64,000 nt of DNA, taken from assembly GCA_028687035.1 (NCBI GenBank), contig JAQUAX010000005.1:1-64000 (forward strand). Reading direction: 5' to 3'. Position numbers and translations under genes: made by a program. Positions within the stretch are counted from its first letter, which is position 1. The number at the start of each line of letters is the position of its first letter. Below are positions 21,503-31,946 of the stretch, piece after piece. Source of the DNA: Dechloromonas sp. GTDB taxonomy: Bacteria > Pseudomonadota > Gammaproteobacteria > Burkholderiales > Rhodocyclaceae. The notes beneath the pieces were generated by a model, which saw only the letters and a list, made by a program, of their open reading frames with translations, was not told where the DNA came from and did not search any database.

Positions 21503-22474
21503 ATGTCTGAACTACTGAAAAATATCGACGCGCGCACCAAGCTCGCCGGGACGAACAAGCTGGAAATCCTGCTGTTCTTCCTCGGCGTCGACCAGCGCAC
21601 CGGGCGGCGCGAAACCTACGGCATCAACGTGTTCAAGGTGCGCGAGGTGATGCGCACGCCGGCCATCACCGCGGCGCCCGACATGCCGGCTTCGGTCGAG
21701 GGCATGGTCAGCCTGCGCGGCGTGCTGGTTCCGGTCATCGATCTCGCGAAGTATTCCGGCATTCACGCCGACACGCCGCGCGAGATCATGATCGTCACCG
21801 AGTACAACGGCCACACCCAGGGCTTCCTGGTCGAGGGCGTCGATACCATCCTGCGCCTCGACTGGAGCAAGATGCGCGTGCCGCCCGAGATGCTGACGGC
21901 CCAGACCGGCGGCCTGGTCACCGCGGTCACCGAACTCGAGGACGGCCGGCTGGTGATGATGATGGACGTCGAGAAGGTGCTGTCCGAAACGACCAACATC
22001 GACAACGAGATCATGTACCGCGGCGTCATCGCGGTCGACCGCCCCGATTGCACCGTTTTCTACTGCGACGATTCCAGCGTCGCGCGCAAGCAGATCGAGC
22101 GCACGCTGGTCGCCATGGGCGTCAAGGGCGTTTCCGCGGTCAACGGCCGCCAGATGTGGGAAGAACTCGAAAAGGTCGCCACGTATGCGCAGTCGGTCGG
22201 CAAGCCGGTGTCGTCGCTGGTCAGCCTGGTGCTGACCGACATCGAAATGCCGGAAATGGACGGCTACATCCTGACCAAGCGGATCAAGTCCGACCCGCGC
22301 TTCAACGGCGTGTCGGTGATCATGCACTCCTCGCTGTCCGGCATGTCGAACCAGAAGCTCGGCCAGTCGGTCGGCGTCGACGAATACGTGCCGAAGTTCG
22401 AACCGCAGCGCCTGTCGGAAACCCTGGCCCGCCGTCTCGGGGTCGAGGTCGGCCTGCCGGTCGGCAACGCCTGA
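21503..22474 (+). CDS. cheV: CheV-type coupling protein (CheW-REC), copy 1
   Basis: CheW domain followed by REC domain. Confidence 0.88.
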   Translation: MSELLKNIDARTKLAGTNKLEILLFFLGVDQRTGRRETYGINVFKVREVMRTPAITAAPDMPASVEGMVSLRGVLVPVIDLAKYSGIHADTPREIMIVTEYNGHTQGFLVEGVDTILRLDWSKMRVPPEMLTAQTGGLVTAVTELEDGRLVMMMDVEKVLSETTNIDNEIMYRGVIAVDRPDCTVFYCDDSSVARKQIERTLVAMGVKGVSAVNGRQMWEELEKVATYAQSVGKPVSSLVSLVLTDIEMPEMDGYILTKRIKSDPRFNGVSVIMHSSLSGMSNQKLGQSVGVDEYVPKFEPQRLSETLARRLGVEVGLPVGNA

Positions 22475-22493
22475 ACGAGGGGGAGGGAAGCTC

Positions 22494-23432
22494 ATGAACC
22501 TGGTTGAAAGCAAGAACCTGCTCGACAGCGTCGACGCCCGGACCCGGCTGGCCGGCTCCAACAAGATGGAGATCCTGCTGTTCTCGCTGGGCACGCGGGA
22601 AATTTTCGGCATCAACGTGTTCAAGGTGCGCGAGGTCGGCCGTACGCCGCGCATCACCAAGACGCCCAACATGCCGCGCGGCGTCGAGGGTCTGATTTCC
22701 CTGCGCGGCAACGTGATCCCGGTGCTGTCGCTGGCCCCGTTCATGCAGCTCGAGGGGGTGCCCGCCGGCCTCGGCAAGACGATGATGGTCGCCGAATACT
22801 CGAAGCGCACGCTCGGTTTCCTCGTCCATGAAGTCGACCGCATCATCCGCGTCGACTGGGAACGGGTGAAGGCGCCGGAAAGCGTGCTGTCGGCCAACCA
22901 GGGCCTGATCACCGCGGTCATCGAGCTCGAGAACGGCGGCCTGGTTTCCATCCTCGACGTCGAACAGATCCTGGCCAACGCCTTCGGCGAGGCGATGATC
23001 GTCGATATCACGCCGGCCCGGGTCGATCCCGACACCAGCGTGTTCTTCGTCGACGATTCGATCGTCGCCCGGCGCAAGATCGCCGAAGTGCTGGACAAGC
23101 TCGGCGTGCGCCACAAGCACGCGACCAACGGCCTCGAGGCGTGGACCCGCTTGCAGGGCATCGCCGCGCACGCGACGCAGATGGGCAGCAACATCCGCGA
23201 CGACATCCGCCTGATCCTGGTCGATGCCGAGATGCCGGAAATGGACGGTTACGTGCTGACCAAGAACATCAAGTCCGACCCGCGCTTCGAAGGCGTGCCG
23301 GTCGTCATGCATTCCTCGCTGTCATCCGAAGCCAATCGCGCGATGGGCAAGGCGGTCGGCGTGGATGCCTATGTAGCAAAATTCGATGCCGAGGCGCTGG
23401 CCGACACGCTGCGCCCACTGATTGAACGATAA
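22494..23432 (+). CDS. cheV: CheV-type coupling protein (CheW-REC), copy 2
   Basis: Same architecture; paralogous to copy 1. Confidence 0.88.
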   Translation: MNLVESKNLLDSVDARTRLAGSNKMEILLFSLGTREIFGINVFKVREVGRTPRITKTPNMPRGVEGLISLRGNVIPVLSLAPFMQLEGVPAGLGKTMMVAEYSKRTLGFLVHEVDRIIRVDWERVKAPESVLSANQGLITAVIELENGGLVSILDVEQILANAFGEAMIVDITPARVDPDTSVFFVDDSIVARRKIAEVLDKLGVRHKHATNGLEAWTRLQGIAAHATQMGSNIRDDIRLILVDAEMPEMDGYVLTKNIKSDPRFEGVPVVMHSSLSSEANRAMGKAVGVDAYVAKFDAEALADTLRPLIER

Positions 23433-23453
23433 CCAGAGTTTCCGGAGTTTTTG

Positions 23454-23846
23454 ATGCCTGCTGATCCCAAAATGAAGTTCCTGGTGGTGGATGACTTTTC
23501 CACCATGCGCCGCATCGTGCGCAACCTGCTGAAGGAACTCGGCTTCACCAATGTGGACGAGGCGGAGGACGGCGCGATCGCGCTGCAGAAACTGCAGGGA
23601 GGCGGCTTCGAGTTCGTCGTCACCGACTGGAACATGCCCAACATGGACGGCCTGACGCTGTTGCAGACTATCCGCGCGACGCCCAGCCTGAAGCACCTGC
23701 CGGTGCTGATGATCACGGCCGAAGCCAAGAAGGAAAACATCATCGCCGCGGCCCAGGCCGGTGCCAGCGGTTATATCGTCAAGCCCTTCACCGCCGGGAC
23801 CCTGTCGGAGAAGCTGACCAAGATCTTCGAAAAAATGGGCCTCTAG
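23454..23846 (+). CDS. cheY: chemotaxis response regulator CheY (copy 2)
   Basis: [25 protein letters not shown]. Confidence 0.94.
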   Translation: MPADPKMKFLVVDDFSTMRRIVRNLLKELGFTNVDEAEDGAIALQKLQGGGFEFVVTDWNMPNMDGLTLLQTIRATPSLKHLPVLMITAEAKKENIIAAAQAGASGYIVKPFTAGTLSEKLTKIFEKMGL

Positions 23847-23862
23847 GCTTGAGGTGGACCGC

Positions 23863-24702
23863 ATGAGCTCAAACAACGATTCGGCCGACCTCGAGGCCCT
23901 GTTCGATTCGATCGCAGCCACTTTCGAGCCGGCTCCCGCTGCCGCGCCGGCCCCGGTCGCCGCGCCGGCTGCCGCCATCGCCGCGACCAGCGACTCCGAC
24001 GACCTGCAGGCGCTGTTCGACAGCGTCGCCGCCGAAACCGAGGCGAAGGCCGCGGTGACCGTGGAAGCTGTCGCGACCGGCGAGACCTGGCCGCAGCAGG
24101 AAGCCGTCTTCAACCGCATCGGCCACATGGCCCGGACCCTGCACGACACGCTGGGCCAACTCGGCTACGACAAGCTGATCGCCAACACGGTGTCGGCGAT
24201 TCCCGACGCCAAGGACCGCCTGGCCTATGTCGCCAACCTGACCGAACAGGCTGCCTGCCGGGTGCTGAACGCCACCGACATCGCCGGCCCCCTGGTCGAC
24301 GAGCTGGAAAACGGGGCGCAGGGCCTGGCCCAGCGCTGGGACCGTGCCTTCGCCAGCCAGCTGACGACCGCCGATTTCCGCCAGCTGGCGATCGACACCC
24401 GTGGCTTCCTGAAGGAGCAGCTGCCGCAGAAAACCGCGGCGACGCACGCCCAGCTGACCGAAATCATGATGGCCCAGGATTTCCAGGACCTGACCGGCCA
24501 GGTGATCAAGAAGATCGTCGCGCTCGCCCAGGAACTCGAAACGGGGCTGATGGCCGCGCTGCTCGAACTGGCGCCCGAAGCCAAGAAGACCGGCGAGGTG
24601 GCCAGCCTGATGAACGGACCGGTGATCAATGCCGAAGGACGGACCGATGTTGTCGTTAACCAGGAGCAGGTCGACGACCTGCTCGACAGCCTCGGTTTCT
24701 AA
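23863..24702 (+). CDS. cheZ: protein phosphatase CheZ
   Basis: MMAQDFQDLTGQVIKKIV; C-terminal VDDLLDSLGF CheY-binding tail. Confidence 0.92.
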   Translation: MSSNNDSADLEALFDSIAATFEPAPAAAPAPVAAPAAAIAATSDSDDLQALFDSVAAETEAKAAVTVEAVATGETWPQQEAVFNRIGHMARTLHDTLGQLGYDKLIANTVSAIPDAKDRLAYVANLTEQAACRVLNATDIAGPLVDELENGAQGLAQRWDRAFASQLTTADFRQLAIDTRGFLKEQLPQKTAATHAQLTEIMMAQDFQDLTGQVIKKIVALAQELETGLMAALLELAPEAKKTGEVASLMNGPVINAEGRTDVVVNQEQVDDLLDSLGF

Positions 24703-24714
24703 GGAGGACCACGA

Positions 24715-26613
24715 ATGAGCGACTTTGCCGGCATGGAAGATCTGCTGCAGGATTTCCTACAGGAGGCCCACGACCTGTTGTCCGACGTCGACAACAAGCT
24801 GGTCGATCTCGAGAAGAGCCCGGAGGATCGCGGCCTGCTCAACGACATTTTCCGGGGATTCCACACGGTCAAGGGCGGGGCGGGCTTCCTGAACGCCACC
24901 GAACTGGTGACCCTGTGCCACCTGACCGAGAATCTGTTCGACCGCCTGCGCAACGGCGAGCTCGAGCTGACTCCCGAGCTGATGGACGTCATCATGGCGG
25001 CGACCAAGGGTGTCCGCGACATGTTCGGCGAACTGGCCCAGATGGTCCAGCCGCAACCGGCCGACCCGCACGTTCTCGCCGCGCTCCAGGGCGCGCTCAG
25101 CGGCGAACACGTTGAAGCTGCCGCTCCGGTTGCCGCGGCGCCGCAGGTGGCCGCCGAGCCGCTCGCCACCGCCGCTCCGATCGTGGAAGGCGAACCGGAC
25201 TGGTCCACCCTGCACGCTGCGGTCAGCGGCCAGTCGGCGACGCCGGCAGCGGCCGGCCCGGCGGTCGAGGTGATCACCAAGGCCGAAGCCGAGGCCGCCC
25301 CGGTCGCCACCGCGGCAACGGCAGCGCCGACCCCCTTCGGCCGGCGCGCGACCGACCGCCCGGGCGGCCAGCCCACGGCGGCCCGGCGCGCCGAGGAGCG
25401 CAGCCGCGAGAACACGATACGCGTCGATACCGCGCGTCTCGACCAGGTGCTGAACCTGTCCGGCGAAATCGGCCTGACCAAGAACCGGCTGACCAGCCTG
25501 CGCGCCGACATCCTGGCCGGCAAGAACGATTCCGAGACGCTGCACGCGCTCGACCAGGCGGTCAGCCAGCTCGACCTGCTGGTTTCCGACCTGCAGAACT
25601 CGGTGATGAAGACCCGGATGCAGCCGATCGGGCGCCTGTTCCAGAAGTATCCGCGGATCGCCCGCGACCTCGCCCGCCAGTTGGGCAAGGACGTCGAACT
25701 GGTGCTGGCCGGCGAGGAAACCGAAGTCGACAAGACGATGATCGAGGATCTGGCCGACCCGCTGATCCACCTGATCCGCAACGCCGTCGACCACGGCGTC
25801 GAAATGCCGACCGAGCGCCAGGCGGCGGGCAAGCCGGTGAAGAGTCTGGTCCGCCTCGAGGCCCGCCAGGAAGGCGATCACATCATGCTGATCATCGCCG
25901 ACGACGGCCGCGGCATGAGCGCCGAGCGCATCCGCGCCAAGGCTGTGGACAAGGGCCTGATTTCGGAGGAAGAGGCCAACACGCTGGACGAGCGCCAGAG
26001 CCTGAACCTGATCTTCCTGCCCGGCTTTTCGACCAAGACGCAGATTTCCGACGTGTCCGGGCGCGGTGTCGGCATGGATGTCGTCAAGACCAACATCCAG
26101 AAGCTAAACGGTTCGATCGAAATCCGCTCCGAGCCGGGCAAGGGCTCGGTGTTCCTGATCTCGCTGCCGCTGACCCTGGCCATCCTGCCGGTACTGCTGG
26201 TCCTGCTCGGCGACCAGCCGTTCGCGCTGCCGCTGTCGCTGGTCCGCGAAATCCTGCCGATCGAGCAGGACCGCATCCAGGAAGTCGGCGGCAAGGAAAC
26301 CCTGGTCGTCCGCGGCGAGGTGCTGCCGGTGATCTCGCTGGCCCGCCTGCTCGGCTGGCCGCTCGAGCGCTACCCGGAATACGGTGTGTTGATGCAGACT
26401 GCCGAGCGCAGCTTCATCCTCGGCGTCGACAGCTTCGCCGGGCGCGACGACGCGGTCATCAAGTCGCTCGAGGACTTTCGTCCGAAGGGCGTGGCCGGCG
26501 TCACGACACTGTCCAACGGCCAGATCGTGCTGATCCTCGACATGAAGGAGCTGCTCGCCGATCTCGGCCAGCATTCCGACCTGGGTTCGCTGCGCGCACT
26601 CGACTTCGCCTGA
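24715..26613 (+). CDS. cheA: chemotaxis histidine kinase CheA (copy 2)
   Basis: HPt FHTVKGGAGFL; kinase motifs NAVDHGVE, DDGRGM; CheW-like domain. Confidence 0.94.
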   Translation: MSDFAGMEDLLQDFLQEAHDLLSDVDNKLVDLEKSPEDRGLLNDIFRGFHTVKGGAGFLNATELVTLCHLTENLFDRLRNGELELTPELMDVIMAATKGVRDMFGELAQMVQPQPADPHVLAALQGALSGEHVEAAAPVAAAPQVAAEPLATAAPIVEGEPDWSTLHAAVSGQSATPAAAGPAVEVITKAEAEAAPVATAATAAPTPFGRRATDRPGGQPTAARRAEERSRENTIRVDTARLDQVLNLSGEIGLTKNRLTSLRADILAGKNDSETLHALDQAVSQLDLLVSDLQNSVMKTRMQPIGRLFQKYPRIARDLARQLGKDVELVLAGEETEVDKTMIEDLADPLIHLIRNAVDHGVEMPTERQAAGKPVKSLVRLEARQEGDHIMLIIADDGRGMSAERIRAKAVDKGLISEEEANTLDERQSLNLIFLPGFSTKTQISDVSGRGVGMDVVKTNIQKLNGSIEIRSEPGKGSVFLISLPLTLAILPVLLVLLGDQPFALPLSLVREILPIEQDRIQEVGGKETLVVRGEVLPVISLARLLGWPLERYPEYGVLMQTAERSFILGVDSFAGRDDAVIKSLEDFRPKGVAGVTTLSNGQIVLILDMKELLADLGQHSDLGSLRALDFA

Positions 26614-26636
26614 GGCGATGGGATCTTCCCAAGAAA

Positions 26637-26666
26637 AAGGGGGCCGTAAGGCCCCCTTCGTTTTTT
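26637..26666. terminator. Probable bidirectional terminator between converging cheA2 and MCP
   Basis: GGGGGCC-GTAA-GGCCCCC flanked by AAAAA and TTTTTT. Confidence 0.8.
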
Positions 26667-26678
26667 CCGGGCGGGTTT

Positions 26679-28331
26679 CTAGACGCTGAACTGCAGCGTC
26701 GCCTCGCGCAGCCGGCCGGCCAGTGCCGCCATTTCGCGCGCTGCCTGCGACGACGCCGACGCCGCGGCGGCGCCGCGTTCGATCTGCTGGGCGACGCACT
26801 CGGTGTTCTGGGCGATCTGTTCCGCGGCGATGCGCTGCTCGCCGAGCACCTCGACGATTTCGTGGGCGGCGCCCAGCGAGCGGTCGCAGCTTTCCTGGAT
26901 CGTGGCGATCGCCCGGTCGGCCGTCGAGGCAAGCTGGGTACCGCGCTGCGCCCGGGTCGCCGTCGCCGTGACCGCCGTCAGGCTGACCTGGGCCGCCTGC
27001 TCCAGCTGGCCGACCAGGTCCTCGATCTTGCGCGTCGTGTCGGCTGTGTGACTGGCCAGCTTGCGGACCTCGTCGGCGACCACGGCGAAGCCGCGTCCGG
27101 CCTCGCCGGCCCGTGCTGCCTCGATCGCCGCGTTCAGCGACAGCAGGTTGGTCTGGTCCGAAATTTCCTTGATCTCCTGCGCGAAGCGGCCGATCTCCTC
27201 GGTGTGACGGGCCAGCGTCTGCATCGCCGCGCTCGATTCCCCGGCCTGTTGCGCGATGCCGTCCATTTCGCCGATCGCTTCGCGGATGATGCGGCCGCTC
27301 TGCTCGGCACGGTCGCGGGTCAGCCGGCTGGCGTCGGCGGCCGAACCGGCTTTTTCGGCCATCATCGTGATCGCCACCGTCAGTTCCTGGATGCCGGCGG
27401 TGATCTGCGCCGCCGAATCGCTCTGCGTCGACGCGGCGCTGGCCACCCGTTCGGCCGAGTCGCACAGGATCGCCGCATCGCCGGAGGTCCGCTCGGCACC
27501 GTCCTTGACCTCGGCGATCAACGCCCGCAGACGGTCGCGCATCGCCTCGACGGCGCCGACCAGGGAATCCGCCGCGGCACGGCCTTCGCCCGCCGCATGG
27601 GTCAGGTCGCCGTCGGCGACCCGGCGGGTGGCGGCAACCACCGGCTCGAGTTCGCCGCCCAGGCGCTGCAGGATGCGCCGGCCGAGCACGGTGGCCAGCA
27701 GCAGTGCCAGCGTCGCGCCGGCCAGGCCGACGCCGAGGATCAGCAGCGCGTTGCGCTCGAAGCGCCGGTCGGCGACGACCCGTGCCTCTTCCGCGGCCTG
27801 CCGGGAAGTCTGCGCAATCTCGTCGAACAGTGCGTGCAGCGCGGCGTTCAGCGGGGCTTCGGCGCCGCGCAGCCCGGCGTCGACCATCACCGCGTAGCGG
27901 GGCATCCCGGGCTCGTTTTCGGCCAGCAGGTCGTCGTAGAGCTGGTTCAGTTCGCCGGCCAGGCGCCGGATGTCGGCGAGCGCCGCCGGCCGGGCCGCGC
28001 CGGCCTGCTCGACGTCGTCGATGGCGCGCCGGAAGGCGGCGCGCTGCTCGGTGAATTCCTGGCGGGCCTTGGCGAATTCGTCCGGCATGTAGTTGCGGAT
28101 GATCATGTTCTGCAGGCCGCGCAACTGGCCCTGGAAGGCATTCTGCGCCTTGCTGACGCCGGCCAGCGCCGAGGCGCTGCGCTCGACGCCCTGCGCGACC
28201 TGGCGGACGTCGCTGCGGAAGTCGTGCAGTGCGAACAGCGCGGTCAACAGCAGGATCAGGCCGAAAACCGAGCCGGCGGCGACCATCAGCAGCAGGCGGG
28301 AACGAATGGACAGCGTGTGGGGGAGTTTCAT
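26679..28331 (-). CDS. methyl-accepting chemotaxis protein
   Basis: [35 protein letters not shown]-terminal TM and HAMP. Confidence 0.92.
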   Translation of the reverse strand: MKLPHTLSIRSRLLLMVAAGSVFGLILLLTALFALHDFRSDVRQVAQGVERSASALAGVSKAQNAFQGQLRGLQNMIIRNYMPDEFAKARQEFTEQRAAFRRAIDDVEQAGAARPAALADIRRLAGELNQLYDDLLAENEPGMPRYAVMVDAGLRGAEAPLNAALHALFDEIAQTSRQAAEEARVVADRRFERNALLILGVGLAGATLALLLATVLGRRILQRLGGELEPVVAATRRVADGDLTHAAGEGRAAADSLVGAVEAMRDRLRALIAEVKDGAERTSGDAAILCDSAERVASAASTQSDSAAQITAGIQELTVAITMMAEKAGSAADASRLTRDRAEQSGRIIREAIGEMDGIAQQAGESSAAMQTLARHTEEIGRFAQEIKEISDQTNLLSLNAAIEAARAGEAGRGFAVVADEVRKLASHTADTTRKIEDLVGQLEQAAQVSLTAVTATATRAQRGTQLASTADRAIATIQESCDRSLGAAHEIVEVLGEQRIAAEQIAQNTECVAQQIERGAAAASASSQAAREMAALAGRLREATLQFSV

Positions 28332-28592
28332 CGATGATTCAGAAAAGACGTTGCAACAGGGGAGAGGCCGCCATGCCGGCCGCCAGTGCCAGCGCGGCGA
28401 GGACGCTGCGGCGCAGCCAGGCCGCCTGTTCCTCGGCGAACTGTTCCATGCCTTCGAAAAGCTCGGGGAAGGCGGCGATGTCTTTGGGGCTTTGCTTGGC
28501 CAAGGGAGTCTCCGGAAGTTCGCGGGAAAGGGCGCGTCGCGGCGCGGCCGGCTGCACTATCGCCGGCCAATGTTGCATCCGCGTTAACCGCG

Positions 28593-28826
28593 TCAGCCGG
28601 GGGCGAGGTTGCGCCAGGGAAGGATGCGTTCGGCGTCGAGGCGGGCCTGCTCGCGGTTGATCGTGCTCTGCTGGCGGCCGAAAGCGTCGCGTTCGTCGCG
28701 CGGTCGGCGCGCATCGGCGATGCTGCGCTCGCAGCGCCAGCGTGGGCCGTGGCGGGTCTGGAAAAGGCGCATCCGTTCGCGCGGGTGGTGCACCCGGCAG
28801 CAATAGCAGAACAGCATTTCGGGCAT
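28593..28826 (-). CDS. small Cys-rich hypothetical protein
   Basis: 77 aa MPEMLFCYCCRVHHPRERMRLFQTRHGPRWRCERSI...; divergent promoter-like element upstream. Confidence 0.55.
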   Translation of the reverse strand: MPEMLFCYCCRVHHPRERMRLFQTRHGPRWRCERSIADARRPRDERDAFGRQQSTINREQARLDAERILPWRNLAPG

Positions 28827-28862
28827 CGCGGTCTCCGCTCTATCGTCGTGGGCGATGGCGCC

Positions 28863-28896
28863 AGCATGGCGGGCCGATGTTACCGGCGCGTGACCG
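28863..28896 (-). promoter_or_regulatory. PhoB-box-like promoter (CGGTCAC-GCGC-CGGTAAC-N10-CATGCT)
   Basis: Two 7-bp units at 11-bp period, box 28879..28896; -10-like 28863..28868. Confidence 0.45.
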
Positions 28897-28904
28897 GCCG
28901 GGCG

Positions 28905-28938
28905 CTGTAACGCCGCTGAAACGGCCGCTGCCTAAACT
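28905..28938 (+). promoter_or_regulatory. PhoB-box-like promoter (CTGTAAC-GCCG-CTGAAAC-N10-TAAACT)
   Basis: 11-bp direct repeat; -10-like element 28933..28938; upstream of EAL-GGDEF gene. Confidence 0.6.
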
Positions 28939-28967
28939 GGCCACCCCGTTTCCCCGAGATTGCCGCG

Positions 28968-30797
28968 ATGACCGAAATGCCCCTGGACGAAGCCGAATGC
29001 CTGCGTGGGATCATGGCCCGGGGGGAGCTGCAGCCGGTTTTCCAGCCGATCGTCGATTACCGGGCGCGGGCGCTGCTCGGCTACGAGGCGCTGATCCGCG
29101 GCCCGGAGGGCAGCGCGCTGTACCGGCCGGACGACCTGTTCGCCGCGGCCAAGCGTTGCGGCCTGGCGCTGGAACTGGAACACGCCTGCCGTGAGGCAAG
29201 CCTGCGCGCCTTCGCCGAGTCGCATCTGCCGGGGCGCCTGTTCATCAACGTGACGCCCGGCTGCCTGTGCGACATCCGGATGCTCAACGGCCATACCCGC
29301 GAACTGCTCGGCGAACTGGGACTGGCCCCGAACCGGCTGGTCATCGAGCTGACCGAGAACCAGCAGATCACCGACCTGCCCGGCATCCTGGACGTGCTGC
29401 GTCATTACCGCGGGCGCGGTTTCCAGATCGCGATCGACGACCTCGGCGAGGGCTTCGCCAACTTGCGCATGTGGTCGGAACTGCGGCCCGAGTTCGTCAA
29501 GATCGACAAGCATTTCGTGCAGGGGATCGCCGACGACCGGATCAAGTACCACTTCGTGCGCGCGATGCAGGATCTCGCCGAGATCTGCAATGCGTCGCTG
29601 GTCGCCGAAGGCATCGAGACCGCCGAGGATTTCGCCTGCGTGCGCGACATGGGCATCGCCTGCGGCCAGGGCTTCTTCATTGCGCGGCCGCTGGCCAGCC
29701 CGGCTCGCCACCTGCCGGCCGCGGTGGTCGACGCGCTCGGCCAGTCGCGCGTCGCCGTCGGGCCGGGTGGCGGGGCCGCCGGCAAGCTGCCGACGGCGCG
29801 CACGCTGCTGCGTCCGGTCGTGCCGATCGAACTGGGTTCGTCCAATGAACTGGCGATCGCCCGCTTCGAGGCCGACCCGACGCTCGACGTGCTGCCCGTC
29901 GTCAATGGCAGCCACCCGGTCGGCCTGATCAACCGGCACAGCCTGATCGACCGCTTCGCCCGCCCGTTCCGCAAGGAACTCTACGGGCGCAAGAGCTGCG
30001 AGCTGTTCATGGACCAGGCGCCGCTGATCGTCGACCAGCACGCGACGATCCAGGAGCTGGCGATGATGCTGTCGTTCGCGCCGCGCCACTACCTGTTCGA
30101 TGGCTTCATCGTCACCGGCAACGGGCGCTATCTCGGCATCGGCAGCAGCCACGCGCTGATGGCGACCATCACCGAGATGCAGATCAGCGCCGCCCGCTAT
30201 GCCAATCCGCTGACCCAGCTGCCGGGCAACGTGCCGATCAACGAACACATCGACCGCATGCTGGTCAGCCGCCAGCCCTTCGTTGCCGCCTACATCGACA
30301 TCGACGACTTCAAGCCCTTCAACGACACCTTCGGCTACCGGCGCGGCGACGACGTGATCCAGACATTGGCCCGGCTGATCTGCGAGGCCTGCGACGAGCG
30401 CCTGGATTTCGTCGGCCACATCGGCGGCGACGATTTCTTCGTGATCTTCCAGAGCGCCGACTGGGAAATGCGCTGCTGGCAGCTCGTCTGCGACTTCGCC
30501 GAGGCGATGCAGCGTCTGCTCGGCGACGACGAGGCGGCGCGCGGCGGCTACATGGTCGAGAACCGGCGCGGCGAACTGGCCTTCCAGACGCTGCCGCGCC
30601 TGTCGGTCGGCGCGGTGCGCATCACCGCCGGCGAATGCGATTCGCACCGCGAGGTCGCGGCGGCCGCGTCGGTCGCGAAAAAGCAGGCCAAGAAGCGGGC
30701 GAAGGATGCGGCCGCGCATCGCTCGCCGGGTTCTCTGTTCGTCGAACGGCGGCGGATGGGCTGCGCGCCGGTGGCGGCAGCCAAGCTGCTCAACTGA
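28968..30797 (+). CDS. EAL - CBS-like - GGDEF domain cyclic-di-GMP signalling protein
   Basis: EAL: GYEALIRGPEG, IELTENQ; GGDEF-like HIGGDDFFVIF. Confidence 0.9.
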   Translation: MTEMPLDEAECLRGIMARGELQPVFQPIVDYRARALLGYEALIRGPEGSALYRPDDLFAAAKRCGLALELEHACREASLRAFAESHLPGRLFINVTPGCLCDIRMLNGHTRELLGELGLAPNRLVIELTENQQITDLPGILDVLRHYRGRGFQIAIDDLGEGFANLRMWSELRPEFVKIDKHFVQGIADDRIKYHFVRAMQDLAEICNASLVAEGIETAEDFACVRDMGIACGQGFFIARPLASPARHLPAAVVDALGQSRVAVGPGGGAAGKLPTARTLLRPVVPIELGSSNELAIARFEADPTLDVLPVVNGSHPVGLINRHSLIDRFARPFRKELYGRKSCELFMDQAPLIVDQHATIQELAMMLSFAPRHYLFDGFIVTGNGRYLGIGSSHALMATITEMQISAARYANPLTQLPGNVPINEHIDRMLVSRQPFVAAYIDIDDFKPFNDTFGYRRGDDVIQTLARLICEACDERLDFVGHIGGDDFFVIFQSADWEMRCWQLVCDFAEAMQRLLGDDEAARGGYMVENRRGELAFQTLPRLSVGAVRITAGECDSHREVAAAASVAKKQAKKRAKDAAAHRSPGSLFVERRRMGCAPVAAAKLLN

Positions 30798-30803
30798 GCG
30801 GGA

Positions 30804-31835
30804 TCAGTAAAACAGCCGGCCGAGGTCGAGCGACGCGCGCCGGCCGAGGTCGCCGCGATGGCGGGCCAGCCAGTTCCGGGCATGGGCCCGGCCGTCGTCG
30901 CGCAGGCGCTCGAAGAACGGGCGGCTGACGGTCAACCGGCTTTCGGACGGCAAATCCGACAGCAGCGCGTCGGCGCTGATCGCGTGGAAACGCAGCGCGG
31001 CCAGCCGCCGTTCGAGGCGGCCGCCCGGCCACCAGGCGGGCAGCCAGGCCGGGCCGGGCGCCGCCTGTTCGCGCAGGTGGGCGAAAGCCCGCATCTCGCG
31101 CAGGAAGGTCGAGTTGAACGCCAGTTCGCGCAGGCGTCCCCGGATGTCGGCGGCCGAGGCCGGCGTTTCCGCGTAATGCAGCGGCGACAGCAGCACCAGC
31201 AGCAGGTCCGGCGACGTGCAGTCGAAGACCAGCGGAAAGACCGCCGGGTTGGCGCTGTAGCCGCCGTCCCAGTACGGCTCGCCGGCGATGCTGACGGTCC
31301 GGTGCAGGGTCGGCAGGCAGGCCGACGCGAGCAGCGCGTCGACCGACAGTTCGTGCTCGCGGAAGAGGCGCAGCTTGCCCGAATTGGCGTGCGTCGCCGC
31401 GATGAACAGGCGGAGCGGACAGTCGCGGCGCAGCCGGGCGAAGTCGAACTGGTCGGCCAGCACGTCGCGCAGCGGGTTCAGGTCGAAGGGATTGAGCTGT
31501 TCCGGGGCCAGCCAGTCGGTCCATTGCAGCATCAGCTTCATGCCCGGCGCCAGGCCGGGCGCGGCGTCGCCCGGGGGCGGCGCGAACGGGGCGCTGTCGG
31601 CGACCGCGGTCCAGAAGCGGGCGAGCGCCGCGCGGGCGCCGTCGCGGCCGTTTTCCATCAGCCCGCTGGCGACGCACAGCGCGTTCATCGCGCCGGCGCT
31701 GGTGCCGCTGATCCCCTCGATGGCGCAGGCGTCGTCCTCGAGCAGCGCGTCGAGCACGCCCCAGGTGAAGGCGCCGTGGGCGCCTCCGCCCTGCAGGGCC
31801 AGGCTGATCGTCGGTCGGCGGGAAGTCTCGGTCAT
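30804..31835 (-). CDS. patatin-like phospholipase
   Basis: SLALQGGGAHGAFTWGVLDALLE; GTSAGAMNA. Confidence 0.92.
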   Translation of the reverse strand: MTETSRRPTISLALQGGGAHGAFTWGVLDALLEDDACAIEGISGTSAGAMNALCVASGLMENGRDGARAALARFWTAVADSAPFAPPPGDAAPGLAPGMKLMLQWTDWLAPEQLNPFDLNPLRDVLADQFDFARLRRDCPLRLFIAATHANSGKLRLFREHELSVDALLASACLPTLHRTVSIAGEPYWDGGYSANPAVFPLVFDCTSPDLLLVLLSPLHYAETPASAADIRGRLRELAFNSTFLREMRAFAHLREQAAPGPAWLPAWWPGGRLERRLAALRFHAISADALLSDLPSESRLTVSRPFFERLRDDGRAHARNWLARHRGDLGRRASLDLGRLFY

Positions 31836-31892
31836 CGTGCGCGCTCCAGCGGTGCGATAGCGCTCATGTTGCGGTCGACCGGTCGAAAAGGC

Positions 31893-31922
31893 AAAAAAAT
31901 GCCCGGACGGGCCGGGCAAAAA
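31893..31922 (-). terminator. terminator downstream of phasin gene
   Basis: TGCCCGG..CCGGGCA with a minus-strand T-run (aaaaaaa at 31893..31899 on plus). Confidence 0.75.
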
Positions 31923-31946
31923 TGGAGAGAGACTTGCGTTTATTGT

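Noticed and set aside
26862-28337. 491-aa plus ORF opposite MCP
   Set aside because: Antisense shadow of the clear MCP on minus strand
28339-28803. 154-aa minus ORF downstream of the small Cys-rich gene
   Set aside because: Only the last ~55 aa look protein-like, with a possible TTG start at 28503; too weak to call
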